Assembly (NCBI GenBank): GCA_028023455.1
Contig: JAQFVV010012400.1
Coordinates: 14,639,748-14,703,747, forward strand
Origin: Epiperipatus broadwayi
Lineage: Eukaryota > Onychophora > Udeonychophora > Euonychophora > Peripatidae
Direction of reading: 5' to 3'
Length of the DNA: 64,000 nucleotides
Under the pieces are notes generated by a model. It did no database searches, was not told where the DNA came from, and saw only the letters and a program-made list of their open reading frames with translations. The translations under genes and the position numbers were made by a program. This document shows, piece by piece, positions 47,675 through 61,043 of the stretch. The stretch's first letter is position 1. Every line of letters starts with the position of its first letter.

Positions 47675-50250
47675 AAATCGCATATGTATATCTCCTGTTA
47701 TTCTGCACGTATGGTTATAAAATTAGTCTTCTACTGATTATGAAAGTAACTTTGTCAAAATAACATTTGATTTTTGTAAACAATTTTCAAAGTAGGTCAC
47801 GCATTAGTCCAAAAATAGCGTGAACTTGATTTTGAAAATATAAAATGTTAATAACAAAATCTAAATTAGTTGTCATAATTAAAAATGTTTTTCTAAAATA
47901 AACAAATGGGTTTTTCTACTAGTTGTAGCTATTAAATATGTTTTGCTAAAATAAATAAATGGACTTTTTCAACTATGGACAAGCTCGTAAAAATTAACAG
48001 GTGGCCAGAGTTTGAAAAGTATAAATGCTTAAAGTTTTGTCATCAAGGTCAATCATATATATATATATAATAAGTGAGTTGTAAGCAGAACCTACACCCA
48101 TTTTATCTTCAAAATGGTTGAGTAGAACAGCAATAATTCACCCCTCTCCTTGACCAGGAATTGAGAAGAACTTTGGTCCGATAAAACCAAATGCCATACA
48201 CCAGCAAAGCAACCCATGGAAAAGTCTCCATTAACTTTAAATCATCAAAAGTGTCAACTTAATATCATCCCAAGTGCCCCAGAACTAACTGCAATGAAAA
48301 TAACTGAATGGTAAATTTTCTCTCAGAGCTCTGTTTATAAACTGTGACTTTCAATTATTTCTTTTAAAAGCTAGCTATTTATTAAATCTGCATTTCCCAA
48401 ACACCTTTACTAAAACCTACAAAGAAGACTGTTAAATGCTAAATCTTGCCTGATTGTAAAACTTGAATTCTCTTTTAAAATGTAAAACTCTAATAATCTA
48501 TTTGAAATTAAATGTATAATTTCCTGCGGTCTTTTATGCCTATTTTTAATCTACTCAATTTATTCTACGATTTTATCATTTTAATATTATATGTATTTAA
48601 TATGCCAAATGACTCGAAACCGCAAGTATTTATAAATATAATTTTAGATTATTGATCTGCGAAGATAATTTCAAATCTTCGCTATAATAAATATTAAATA
48701 ATTCAATTATTATTTTTCTTTCTCACTCGCTGTTTCGAGATCATATTATTATTTTACTGATTAATTTTTGGGTATTAATATTACAATAATCAGTCGTTCT
48801 CTAGTTAAAATTGTAATTTGCTTAATTCTAGTCTATCACAGGAACTAGCCACAGAGATATTCTCAAAGCATATTTTAATGTTTTATTCGTAATTATTCCG
48901 CAAATATGCTTTGTCCTCCTTAGATTTATATATGTTGAGACGCAGGTGATAATATTAAACTAGGTTACTAATTAATTTAGTCCCTAAATAGTATATTTGA
49001 AATACTAAATTTGAGAACTGGATTGTATAGATATGCAAATAGACGATATCTAATTTTAAGGCACGATAATATAATTTTACGTATTTGCATTATATATATG
49101 TATAAGTTGTGGATGTGTCCTTACTAAGTACATAATGTACATTTATCTGTTTGCTGCATGATTCTTGATGAAGTGCTAGTAGAGGCCACACTCATCCACT
49201 TTAGTTCGGGTAAAGCACACACTTTTAGAACTAGGGCACAAGGACCTAGATGATTCATAATTAATGCTTATCTGACTCCCTGAACTACTAATGTTCCTAT
49301 TTGTAGCAAGTTGAGCGGTCTTAGGGCAAACCAAGTCTTTGAGACTGAAGCCTGTGAATAACGACCCATTTGCACCTTTATTAATATTTTGATATGTGCC
49401 ATAGAGTATATAGGTAAACCTATTATAAACCAGTTTTCTCTCCTTTTATATTAAATGCTTATCTAGCATTAGATTATATCCTAATCTAGGTTAACATGCT
49501 AACCTACGTATCTCTGACATGCTCGATTTAACTTTGTATAGATAGACATCATAGGAGCACAATTATAGTTAGTTATATAACTTTGGCTATAAAGTTCCAT
49601 ATGATCTAGCAGACTACAAAACAGCTAGAAATTTGGCATATTAATATAGGCATAAACTGCAATACTGCACTACACTTTATTAAACACTTATGAGATAGGT
49701 AACATTAATCTCATTAGTTATATAACGCCTATGAGCATAATATCCCACGTTTCCATCACATAATTTTGTATATTTTGATTTATTATTTGTTATTGTTTTA
49801 TTAAATTAATAATATTTAAAATTATAACTCATTTTCATGTTTTTATTGTCCGTGAGTTCATTTTATCCAACTCTAGATTTAATTGCACCTACATCATTGT
49901 ATCTATAGGTAGATTATTCTATTAAATTTCATAATCAATCATTGATATATTAATTAATCACTTAGTCATATGTGTGTATATCTGACCAAATCAGTGCTAA
50001 ATTAGTTAATTTAAGAGTCTTTTGTTTTATGCTGAGTGACTGCCGGATCGAGGTTAAATTGAATGTCTGTGTACGTTGAGAAATATCATCCATAGGATAT
50101 TAAATCATTGAGCAGAGGTAAAAGGATTGAATGTTGGTCGGATTCTGGATCCCAGCATCCGGATTCGAACAGTTTTAGTGTATTTTGCCTGTGTTCTAGA
50201 TTTTGTTATGTGGAGGGACAATTCTTACCGTTACAATATATATAGCATAA
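47675..50250. other. Unannotated sequence with moderately G+C-richer blocks
   Basis: 48100-48330, 49130-49450 and 50030-50230 are less A+T-rich than the surroundings and may be old repeats, but no coding or terminal structure could be read. Confidence 0.35.
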
Positions 50251-53200
50251 AACCACATATCAATGCTAGTCTTCCTTTTTTGATTTAATTACTAACATTT
50301 CAAATCACTATACACTTTTTTAATGAATTAATTTATCTCATATGACCAAAATAGAATAATTAAAATCTAATCATGAGTACTTCGAGATTTCATATCTGAT
50401 CTGAGTAAATATCTACTTAATTATTTTTCTTGCTGGCCATGGAAATTACATTTTTGCCAGCATCAAAGTTCAAAAGTATCAACATTTTCCTTAGCTTGAA
50501 GAATTCTGATCTTTATTTTTAAAGACATCTCCTTAAATCATCAATATTAAGGATAAAGATAAACTATGTATGGTTCAACTCCTATAGTTACATAACATTC
50601 CTTTCATCAGTTATAAATATTATATCATATATAGCTGTATTTTTTTTTTTTTTTTTGTGGATAGCAAATGATTTTTTAGCCAACATTCGCTAGTTGACTA
50701 TTTACTAATTGAAATATATATTGAAATGATTGTAGTAAAGTAAAAATCATTACATGAAATATATATATTGAAATGATTGTAGTTTAGTACATTGCACTAA
50801 TCAATACTGGGCAGTGAGTTTGACTATGCATCACTATCTGAAAAATTCTTAAGCTTGCTTCCAAAATTTTCATCTACCTTAAAAATTTTCATGTTCTGCT
50901 TGAGTTTGAACACTATGTCATTGGCAAAACCACTAAGTCACTAATCAGCATTATTATTACTGCTATCACCAGGTGTCTTCTAGTTGATGTTTACAACTAG
51001 TTATTTTATAAATATTCTGCTGAAATATGGAATTTTTGACACAATTAATTGCCTCTAACACTTGGGAATGTTTTTCTGATGACATAACTATAATCCATAA
51101 ACAACCTTTGCTTATATTATTGCTACCCAATATATATATATATACTGTACTAATAAGTGATTAAGAAAAAAAAAAAGAATTGTGCAATAAATAGGATTTT
51201 TTTTAAAAAAGCCACAGACTATCATTATAAAAAGAGTATAAAAGGGAAAATTAAACTTAGTATGAATTGCACTGTAAGATACCATGAAAAAACTTATTCT
51301 TAGATATGGTATTGTATATTTCCAAATTTTGCTGCATTACACGAGAGATTAAACACTCATTATACAAGCTTATTTATTTATCTTTTACTAATTGTTTTTT
51401 TTTTTTTTGATAATTTGTTGTAGATCTTTAAAATGCAAGCTGAAATGTGCCTGGACCTAGGCAGAATGTAAATTCTGTACAAATAATACTATAGTAAAAT
51501 GACAACACAAACACAGATTGAATATTTTTGTTTTTCCTAAATACATTTTTTTTTTTTTCAAAAGAGAAACAAAAGGAAATGATTTTTATCAAAAGTTAAG
51601 ATAAATTTAATTTAAATTATGCACGAAACCCAACTTATAAAAGTAATCAAGTTTATTACAAATTATTCATTTTTATGAATAATGATCTAATATCTGTTTT
51701 ATAGATACAGTTGCTTCGTGACAATTATTAAAAGAGATAATTAAATATTTGAATAGTTAGAAGATTTAAAAACAAGTTTATGCATGTCACAGCACACTAT
51801 ATTTGCTTTCATGACAACACGCTAAAGTTTATAACCTTAAAAAAAAAAAAAAATCAGCATTTTTTTAAAAAAAGAGGGAGAAGAGGTGGTTTTATTTTCG
51901 ATTTTAAATTCCACCAAGATGTGACCTATAGGATTACATCTGAAATATTTTTTTAAAACTAAAACCGGTCAAAAAACGGTAGGAGGGGGGGAAACAGGCT
52001 AGATTAATTCAAAATATTGCTCTAATTAAATATGCATAGACTTAACTTTATTTATAGAATTTAAAATCAAGACTAAATCTTTTTTTTTTTTTTGTAAGTA
52101 TGAATTTTACAGTTTTGCTAATATTAACAAGATATTCCATTGGTTTTATATATGATTGCACTGACATGAAGAGAATTAATGAAGGTTATAGACCCCATCC
52201 CCTCCCCAATTCTTTACACTGCTTTATACATACAAATAATAATTAGAATGAATATATTTAAAACAAAGTATGAATTGGAATGTTCACAAAAGAAATTTTA
52301 AAATAGAGATATTTCAATTTATGACATATTATTTTTAAAACCCCATTAAGCACATTATTATCAAATCCTCTGTAGTTTGCTGTGAATTGTGAATTCGATA
52401 AGGGTTTCTAATTAAAATCTCACTTTGATTAGTTAAAGTGTCACGCTCAACCTGCAACTTCATATGACCTTCTGAGAAACTAATTGAATAAAAATTTAAT
52501 AATATATTTAAATATTAAAATATTCAAATTCAGATCTATGTTAATCAAGGGAGTCAACTCTTATAGTCTCCAAAAATGAATAACACTGATTATTTTTAGT
52601 GGCTTTCTATCTCTGTTTTACCATTTTATTAAAAATAGCTATATATAGTCATTTTGGTTAGAGATCAGCTACTTGAAAAAATTATAAGGCTGTTAGAAAC
52701 TTCAAAATTTTTTGCTTGGTCTAGATTTGAATCCCAGGTCATGGCAGGCGAATATAAATCATTCTTATATTTATAAATAATATCATTCTTATATTTATAA
52801 ATAATATCAAACATTTTATATGCACAAAAAGAAGAATTTATTAAATTATGTTCACAAAGTTATATAGAACAACTAACTACTTTTTCATTTTGTAACGATA
52901 TATAAATTATGTTTATGTAAATAAAGTTATTGATTTAAATGTAAATAACGTAACATTTACAGCTCAGGATAATGAAAAGACAAAAATTAAAGTAAATAAA
53001 TTGTATTCAAGAAATACATTTATAATGAATATTAATAATAAACCATAAAATTACAGCAAGTATTACTTAATAGTTGAGTACTTAAAAGAATTTGATTTGA
53101 AATATGTCATTTTAAATTCTTTCAAGAGAAATAGGTTGATTAAAAAAAAAATTATCTTAAAAATTTTCTACGTACCTTTCAATTAAATAAATAAATAAAC

Positions 53201-53790
53201 ACTAAAAAAAAAAATCTGATTTTTTTCACAAAACTTCTGTATTTTTTCAACTCATCAAAAATACTTCTCTAGATTTTAATTATGGCATAGCAATATATTT
53301 CATAATTAGAAACTCTTTTATTTTTTAATAATTTAATATATGCTAAACCTAAGGACTTGTCTCCAACAACCTGTAATGTTTGTATTACTGAATTAAAATT
53401 TGATCCTAAACCAGCTTTAACTTAAGCATATACTTTGTGGTAGTATTTAAGACAATTCAAATATATTTTAAATTCTGCATCATCTTTTTCTAAGAGGTAA
53501 AATTATAAAAAAGAACATCAGTTTACTTAAAAATCATATTCACAAATATTTCTGCAATTGTATTTTATAAATATATGACAATATCTGTACATTTCATTAA
53601 ACAAAAGAAATTTTAATAATATGAACAGAGAATAAGTGAGGGAAAAAAAATCTTTCAATTATGTTTAGTTATATTCAATTTTTTGTTACAACCTTAATTT
53701 GTAAAAAAAAAAAAGTATGAAATCAATTCTTAAAGTTTTCTCTAAAAGATATATGCATTACAAAATCATATTTATTTCATAATTGTGATG
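50251..53790. other. Unannotated A+T-rich sequence
   Basis: No gene recognised. It has a T run near 50639-50656, several A/T homopolymers, and a 24-bp tandem duplication at 52758-52805 (ATCATTCTTATATTTATAAA twice). Just before that, TTTGAATCCCAGGTCATGGC (52728-52747) looks like a tRNA B-box relic. Confidence 0.4.
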
Positions 53791-53792
53791 AT

Positions 53793-53920
53793 AAAAATGA
53801 CCTGTCTTGCGTTGTTAGCCGAGAGGTATCGCAGCCGCCATGCAAGCAAGTAGTTGGTTGTAGACGGGTGTGGGTTCGCGTCCCGGCAGATGCTATGACA
53901 TATGAAAAAAAAAAATGACC
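53793..53920 (+). mobile_element. tRNA-derived SINE, copy 5, with 10-bp target duplication
   Basis: The body runs ~53804-53904 and is nearly identical to the 12.7-kb copy: GTCTTGCGTTGTTAGCCGAG, the block GCCGCCATGCAAGCAAGTAG, B box GGTTCGCGTCC and the end GATGCTATGACATATGA, followed by an A-rich tail. AAAAATGACC flanks it at 53793-53802 and 53911-53920. Confidence 0.93.
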
Positions 53921-56335
53921 ATGGCCTTAGGTGGTGGGTAAATTCACTGATTTATTTTTTTAAACTCTGTTCAAAAATAACTATTTTATCATACTTCTTA
54001 ATTCCATGTTAAATATTATAACATGAAATGAAGCACATAATATAAATTAGTTTACACACATACTTATATACAATATATAGCCAATTCCAGTAAGTAGGGC
54101 CATGAGTTAATTTGGGACAACCATTCATTTGGGATAAATCTTAAAGAATAAATGTCAATCAAGAAAATGTTTTGGATTTTCTTCTCTCATTTAGTATAGG
54201 ATGTCTTCAGATCCAGAAAATGTATCACAATAAGCATTTGTCTTAGAAAAATTATAGCAAATTGTTAACAGCAACAATTCAATCTATTCTTGACTTTAGT
54301 GCTATCTATGTACAATAAATTAATAGATAGTAGGTGATATCATCATCAAATTGGTCTGCACATATCCATTCAGCAATTACCTTTAATCAAACTAATAACT
54401 AGATTCAGTACTAGACCAGCAATTATATATTTTAGCAATTTCAATTATATGCTAACTGTAACTATTTTTGACAAAAACTATCCACTGATTGCTTATGTAG
54501 ATGGGTTTAAAGTAAAGTAGATATCCTATTATTGCTATTAATATAGCTATTAAATGTATTCTAAAAATCATATGATGCTTTGTTTTGTGCATATTATCAA
54601 TTTCCTAAAGTTTAATAAATACTGACCTTTAGAATATAATTGGGATCACTACAGTATACAATTTCTGAGTGAAGTTATATTTATATAAGTAAGCAAATGG
54701 GTTGAACTAATAACTCTAAATATTGATTCTATTCAAGTCATTAGCTTCAATAGTAAAAAAGAATTAAAAGTGGACACTGGGTGGATATATGCAATTCAAT
54801 GTTTTTATCTGAGAAATATTAGTTGTTAGAATTGAGTTTGAAGATTTAATTGGTCATTACTATCTAGCATCCTTTAGTGCAGATTACTTCTATTAAAACA
54901 ACCATTAAACATTTAAGTCAATAAATAGCATTAATTACATATTCTCACTGATTAAAAAAACTATTTTTTAAGCCTCATTTTAAAAGATAGATAATTAATA
55001 TTAACCACATGTTCACACAATAAAATTGTTTTGATTTTTCAGTAAAAATGGTAGATAATCATTATTGTGTTAACAATAGAAGCATTCTGTCCATGGAATG
55101 ATTGCACTGTTAAAAGTAAGTTATTGTTATCTTTGCTGGTTTCACTGTCAGTACTCAAGCCACACAATTAAAAGAATCAGTCAATGCACAATTGAGTAAG
55201 ATGAATAAATTCTTCCAACAGCAATTCTTGGAAACACTGCTGATGGGCTAGTATGTGCATATTTGTTAGAAAAATTATATGTTTAAATTGCAAACACTGT
55301 ATCAAAATTATTTTATTTTTATATGATTAGATTAAAAAAAATGTTTGCTTGGAAAGGATATTACACATTTGGTATTGAGGAGAAAAAAGTTGGAAACACT
55401 TTATCATTATATGCATATTTCATTTTTCCTTGTTATATTGTCCATTCTAATAAAAAATCTGTAGTTTTGCAAAATGTCAGATTGACTTGCAGTTAGCAGC
55501 ATAATATATGTCTGGCTGAAAACAAATGATAAATATAATTCTGAAATTATGTATTTAATCATTATAACACATGTAGATGCAATGATACATGTTACTGTAT
55601 AACAAAAAGAAAATTACAATACATTAATTGATTCTAATTAAAGTCACATTTAGAAAAACATTTCATCAAGACAGTTTTATTTTCTCTCATTTATTTTTGT
55701 TACAGAAACTATTATATACAAGTATTAAACACAAATTCATAATAATATTTAAACATTTCTAATAAAGCTGATCTGAATATATCCATAAATTTCAGTGATT
55801 TGAAACTAATAAATTATTGTCTCGAAGATCTAATTTTCAGAATTTCAAATATTTTAATAGCCAATATCCATATTTTTCAGATGACATGAACTTAGGAATT
55901 CAAATTCAATATTAAAGCATTGCTTTCAATACCATTTAAAAATTAATGTATTTAACTTTTAAATATTCTCATACATAAATATTATATTTCACATATCAAT
56001 AATATACTTCAGTTCAACCTGCCATTTTGGTCTTAAATTCTTAAGTAACTAATTAATTTAGTATTATCAATCAGTATTAAAAAGCAACATTTTTCCTGGA
56101 TTAATATGTCAAATAATAATTAGGCAATATCTTTATTAATTGAATGGTAAGAGTTCATAAGTAGTTCAAATGCTGGAAGTGTCAGCACTGGAATCAATCT
56201 GAGAATCTTTCACACTGGAATTGGACACTCTACACTTATACTAACCAATGAGACAATAATCAATAATAATAAATTTAGAAAAAGTTAATGCTATACATAT
56301 TTGGTCAATGCAATTGCATATTAAAAGAAAATGTA
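53921..56335. other. Unannotated A+T-rich sequence
   Basis: No gene or repeat family recognised. Confidence 0.4.
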
Positions 56336-56740
56336 CCCAAAATTTTAAATAGGAAGCCTTTTAGTACATGTGTTTTGCCAATGCTTATTTATCAATCTGA
56401 ATCTTGGACACATAACCGAAAAGCAATGTAAAGACTTCAGATCACACAGTAAACTATGAAGAAATGTGTGTTGGGATTAACAAACAGAAATTGAAATACA
56501 GAGATGACAGAATAAATAATTATCACTGATATCACTGAAAGAATAGAAAAGCTGAGATGTAGCTAAGCTGGACATATCTTTAGAAGAGATGACAATAGTT
56601 GGGACTGTGAAAGATGAGAAAAACCACATACAAGATCTATGGATAAAAAAGTTTACTAGTGTGGAAGAGATGCTGAAGATCAGAGAAATTGGATTAAATT
56701 TGAAAAGATTGGCAATCTGCAATGGATGTTTGAACATGAT
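56336..56740 (+). pseudogene. RTE-like LINE 3' fragment
   Basis: The plus strand reads VLPMLIYQSESWTHNRKAM, LGLTNRN, DITERIEKLRCS then AGHIFRRDDNSW. This is the C-terminal region after the RT of RTE-like LINEs (family wording: VLP.LTYGSE.W..., ...W.GHIARR.D.RW). It spans only ~300 bp before losing similarity. The open frame at 56589-56786 continues from it. It is a 5'-truncated, dead copy. Confidence 0.7.
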
Positions 56741-57665
56741 AATAATGAAGCAATGCTCTCATATATTTGAATCTAATACATTTTGATTTAATGATCATAT
56801 TCTCAGAGTTTCAGATACTTTGGTCAATATTTATAGTTGTCATTTTATAAAAAGTTGATGTAAACTTCTTACGGTTCAATTTAAACCTTTAATGTTCTTG
56901 ATAACTAGATTTCTAATACATGGGATTCTAAAGGTCATTTATTTCAGTACTGAGCTATCTTGTTTTGAATAAAGTTTATGTTTATATTACACATTTCTGG
57001 ATTTCCAACAATGAAATTTTAAACAATATTCTGATTCAATTCAATGAGATATTAATATTTTGAAATAAATGACATGTAAGTTAGCAGACTACGATTACTT
57101 TCCAAAAAAAACTTTAATATTTGTATGAATTAGATCTCATTACATGACACATTCTGTCCTCTGAATTTCTTTTATTCAGATCTTAAAAACTTTTAAATTT
57201 CATTTAATTAAACTTGATTATATTTCTAAAATAATTTTTCATTTCCCACAAAGAAATAAAAGATACTTTCTACCAGCAAAATAATAATAATAATTTGATG
57301 TTTAAGAATAGGAAATGACAAGGTGATTTTCAATACAGGAATCACAGAGAACTTCCAGCACTACCAATCAACTAATTTTTGGAAGTTAATAAATGAAGCT
57401 TTCACAGTCGGTAACAGTAATTATAAACATAACAACAATGTCTTATAATATTTACAAGATCAACAGAACTTGTAAACTTTATTTGAAAATATTTTCAAAA
57501 ACAAATATTAATTTCTATGCACATTAACTAATAGTTTTATTCCCAATTTTTCCATTATGAAATACTTATAAAATTAAGTTACTGCAATTTTTCCTTCTAT
57601 ATTTTGACAACTCACACCATTTTTGCAGTTATTTAAAAATTGCACAATACAAAATAATAATAATA
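56741..57665. other. Unannotated A+T-rich sequence
   Basis: No gene or repeat family recognised. Confidence 0.4.
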
Positions 57666-57853
57666 AGCATATCCAGGGCCGGCGCTGGGTACTAGGCGCC
57701 TGCATGCAAATTTGATTTTGGCGCCCCTGTCAATATGTATGTTTACTAAGGTGACCCGACCGTGTCCCGTGGCGTTTTAAAAAAGTCATGATTTTTAGAA
57801 AGAATGCACGATGTAATGCTATTTTTGATATCAAAAATAGCATAAAATTGATT

Positions 57854-57910
57854 GTTAAATTATATATTATTTCATACAAACGGTTTGTATGAAATAATAT
57901 ATAATTTAAC
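57854..57910. repeat. Perfect 28-bp palindrome near the left end of the hAT
   Basis: GTTAAATTATATATTATTTC continues through CATACAAAC, then one G, then the exact reverse complement. All 28 positions pair. It may be part of the transposase-binding or recombination-prone subterminal DNA. Confidence 0.9.
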
Positions 57911-57911
57911 A

Positions 57912-58192
57912 CGGCAAATTTAGATGTTAGAAAAATTTTCAGAAATTTTAAAAATAATGTGTTTGTTAAAAATAGACAGAGTGATTCAAATATATATATA
58001 TATATAATAAATTAAAAAAAAATAATGTTTGAGATTAAAATATTTAAATGTTTAAAATAATTTTCGAAAAACATTTACATATTTTAATCTCAAATATTTT
58101 TTTTTTTAAAAATTTCATATTTATTATTTGCGTCACTGTCTGTTTTTAACAAACCCATTATTTTAAAAATTTTTCTAACCTCTAAATTTATG
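57912..58192. repeat. Long imperfect inverted repeat inside the hAT
   Basis: GTTTGTTAAAAATAGACAGA (57961-57980) pairs with the reverse complement of CTGTCTGTTTTTAACAAAC (58136-58154). Pairing extends inward (TTTGAGATTAAAATATTTAA against its inverse) and outward to AATTTAGATGTTAGAAAAAT. Together with the adjacent palindrome it makes the left subterminal region strongly foldback. Confidence 0.75.
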
Positions 58193-58559
58193 CAAATATT
58201 AGCAAATTTAATAATAAATTTACAATTTATAAATGAAATAATTTTAAAAAAAGATAATATTACAAACATACATATTTAATTTATTATTATTAATGTACGC
58301 TATATCTATATAAACGCTCCATATAAACCAAATTTTTAATCAGCCCCCCCCCCGGTCAATGGTGTCCCGTTTTACCAATGTTAAAATCTGGTCACTTTAA
58401 TGTATACCACCTACATGTTATAAATATTAGTGTACAAAATCTTTCTAAGGGAAACAAACAAGGCAATGTAAATAAATAATTTTTAATATTAAAAAAAAAG
58501 AAAATACAGTTAAAAAAAGTAAATGCATTACAAAACATGTTATAATTATAATAATTTTA

Positions 58560-61043
58560 TACTCCTTGACTTCATATTAATAAACCTTGATATGATTGTA
58601 TTTATTTCCAGTTCTGCACAAATATCATTTTCAATAGCAATTAATGACGTGTGCTCTTCCGATCTGTGACATAGTTGTTCTCAAGTAAGTTTTAATTAAT
58701 TTTAACTTAGAAAAAGAGCGTTCACCGCTTGCAACACTAACAGGTAATGTTAATAATATTCTTAAAGCTATTGATAAGTTTGGCATAGATAAATTATTAG
58801 AAACTATAAAATTAAGTGTTTCGAAAGGGTTTTGAGAATTTAAAAATCCTTTTGAAAAATATCTCGAAAAGCACATAATTAGTCGAATAAATCTGTAGCA
58901 TTAATATCTTTACTGTTATCAAATTTCAAAATATTTTCTAAATCTTTGCATTTTGCTTGTAACTCGCTCTTATTAATTTCTGATATTTTATATAGAAAAT
59001 TGAAATTATTATAACATGCTTGAGGAGTTCAAAGCGTTCTGTTAAAGAATTAATCGCTACATCTAAAAGTGTAAAAAACATGTTTATTTTAAATTTTTCT
59101 TCAGGTATTTGAGGTGTTCGTCCTGATGCTCGTAATCAAATTGACGAGTTTTTTTCCGTTGTCGAACTTCTTTGGCAGTTTTAAATTCTTTCTCTCCATC
59201 AACCTCTTCGCTAAGTTCATCTGCAATTTTGAGAATGTTTTTGAAATTTGAATCTGATCGATATTCTCGTAAAAATTTATTTAGATTTGCGATCGATTCT
59301 AAAGCAAGTGAAGCATTCATATTTACATTTTGGAGCATTTTACTGACAGGATTTATTCTATTTAATATATCATGCCAAATTATTAAAGAACAAATAAATT
59401 TGTAATCCTTAAGGTTAGTGCAGAGTGATTGAGCTTCATGTTGAATTTCTCTATTAAAAGATTCGTTGTTCATTATTTCATAGAGTGCATCATAAATTTC
59501 ACCCAACTGATACCGTAGAGGCCGGATTGCATCAATTCTGCTTTCCCATCGTGTTTCTGATGGTTGTTTTAGAGTTAAAGTTTTAATAAATTTTAAAAGG
59601 ATTGACCACCGTTTATAAGATGATGAAAAAAAATTGTATATTTTTTGAACAATTGCAAAAAAACCAATTGTATCTACATTGACTTTGGCGGCATCGTTTA
59701 TGATTAAGTTTAAAGAATGAGCAGCACATGGTACGTAAAATGCACGAGGGTTTTTGGTTAAAATCAAATTTTGAAGTCCAGCCTTTTTGCCTTTCATGTT
59801 GGCCCCATTATCATACCCTTGACCACGCATGTCTTCAATGGGAATCTTCCATTTTCCAGTTGTTCAATTATTGTTGTACATAAACCTCGTCCAGTGGAAT
59901 CTGTTATATCTATGAAACCTAAAAAAGTTTTCTCTAATTTTAACCGTTCCATTATTACAAAAAACGAAGCGAATAATTATGGTCATTTGTTCAGTTTTAC
60001 TTGCATCTGGTGTACAATCTAAAATAATAGAATAATATTTGGATTTCTTTATCGATAATAAAATTGTTTCCCTAATTGCTGTACTTAAAATTTCCAATAA
60101 TTCATTTTGGCTATCTTTGCTCAAATAATGTACTCTATTGTTTTGATCTAGGGCCCTCTCAACATGATTTTCCATAACGGGATCAAACTTCTCAAATAAT
60201 TCAATTAATTTTAAAAAATTTCCGTTATTTTTTTAGTATAATTTATCAGATGATCCAGAAATGCTAAATTTTGACTACCAAGGAATTTGATAATTTCAAT
60301 CAGCCGTTCCAAAACACTCCTCCAATGTTTCTTTTCCATTTCATATAAATTTTGAGATTGACAATCAATAGTAATTTTGTTTTTTAATCTTTTCTCAAGT
60401 TCATTCCAATTCAATAAACTTTTCATGTGAGCCATACTAGTTTCATGTCTGTGTAAAGTTGTACTTAAATTTCTCCAATTATTGTATCCTTCTATGAGGC
60501 TAGATTCAGTAGATCCAAAAACTTTGCAACAAAAGCAAAACACAGAGTTCAAAATTTCGGAATAAATAAGCCATTTTGAAAAACTACTTCTCCGTTTTCC
60601 ATTTTTCTATTATAATATACATCAGAAAATTTACGGCCATGTACATCGTTCGGATATATAATATCTTTCTTTTGAACAGGCCCCATTTCTACTAAAATAA
60701 CACGTAGTTTGTCATCGATTTTATTCCATTCAGCTGGATCTTCTAAATTTGTACACATTTGATATGATATTGGCACAATGACTTTGTTGTCACTTAACTG
60801 TTTCTTACTAAAATCTTGTTCAATATTTTCAACAGTTCCCTGTGATCTAGATGATGTGCACGGTTCTGGTTCTTGTTGAGTATAAGCTATTTCAGAAGCA
60901 GTTGATATTTTAAGATATTTATTAAGTGATCCACTTTGTTTTTTAATGTTTGCTATTTTTTCAGCTTGGCGTTTACGATTTTGTGCACCGGATAGTTTTT
61001 TCTTAGTTTTTGATTCCATATTACTTTTACTCATGAACGCCAC
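58560..61043 (-). pseudogene. hAT transposase (ZMYM1-like), frameshifted
   Basis: The start is a Met at ~61043, with a basic N-terminus, then a TTF/ZMYM-like domain (PNDVHGRKFSDVYYNRKMEN, then NSVFCFCCKVF and WRNLSTTLHRHETSMAH). The central DUF4371-like region includes IKKSKYYSIILDCTPDASKT and MTIIIRFV with the first Asp of the hAT triad. Next is RGQGYDNGANMKGKKAGLQ then FYVPCAAHSLNLIINDAA (59084-59830), holding the second Asp and the conserved CAAHSLNL block. The C-terminal dimerisation domain has LPVSVASGERSFSKLKLIKT. Breaks occur near 60550, 60235 (frameshift and stop), 59930 and 59840, and at the adapter at 58646-58665. The longest intact stretch is 248 residues. Some breaks may be assembly errors. 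Confidence 0.93.
58646..58665 (+). other. Embedded Illumina adapter sequence (assembly artefact)
   Basis: GACGTGTGCTCTTCCGATCT is an exact match to the 3' 20 bases of the standard Illumina TruSeq read-2 adapter. Read on the minus strand it gives the well-known adapter peptide IGRAHV, directly after the conserved TMSQ of the hAT dimerisation domain. Family sequence resumes in a different frame just after it. The artefact has replaced real codons. Confidence 0.95.

Noticed and set aside
59084-59830. Domesticated ZMYM-like host gene (248 codons open)
   Set aside because: It lies inside an element with exact termini and target duplication, and the rest of the transposase is frameshifted. It is a transposon gene, not an exapted one.
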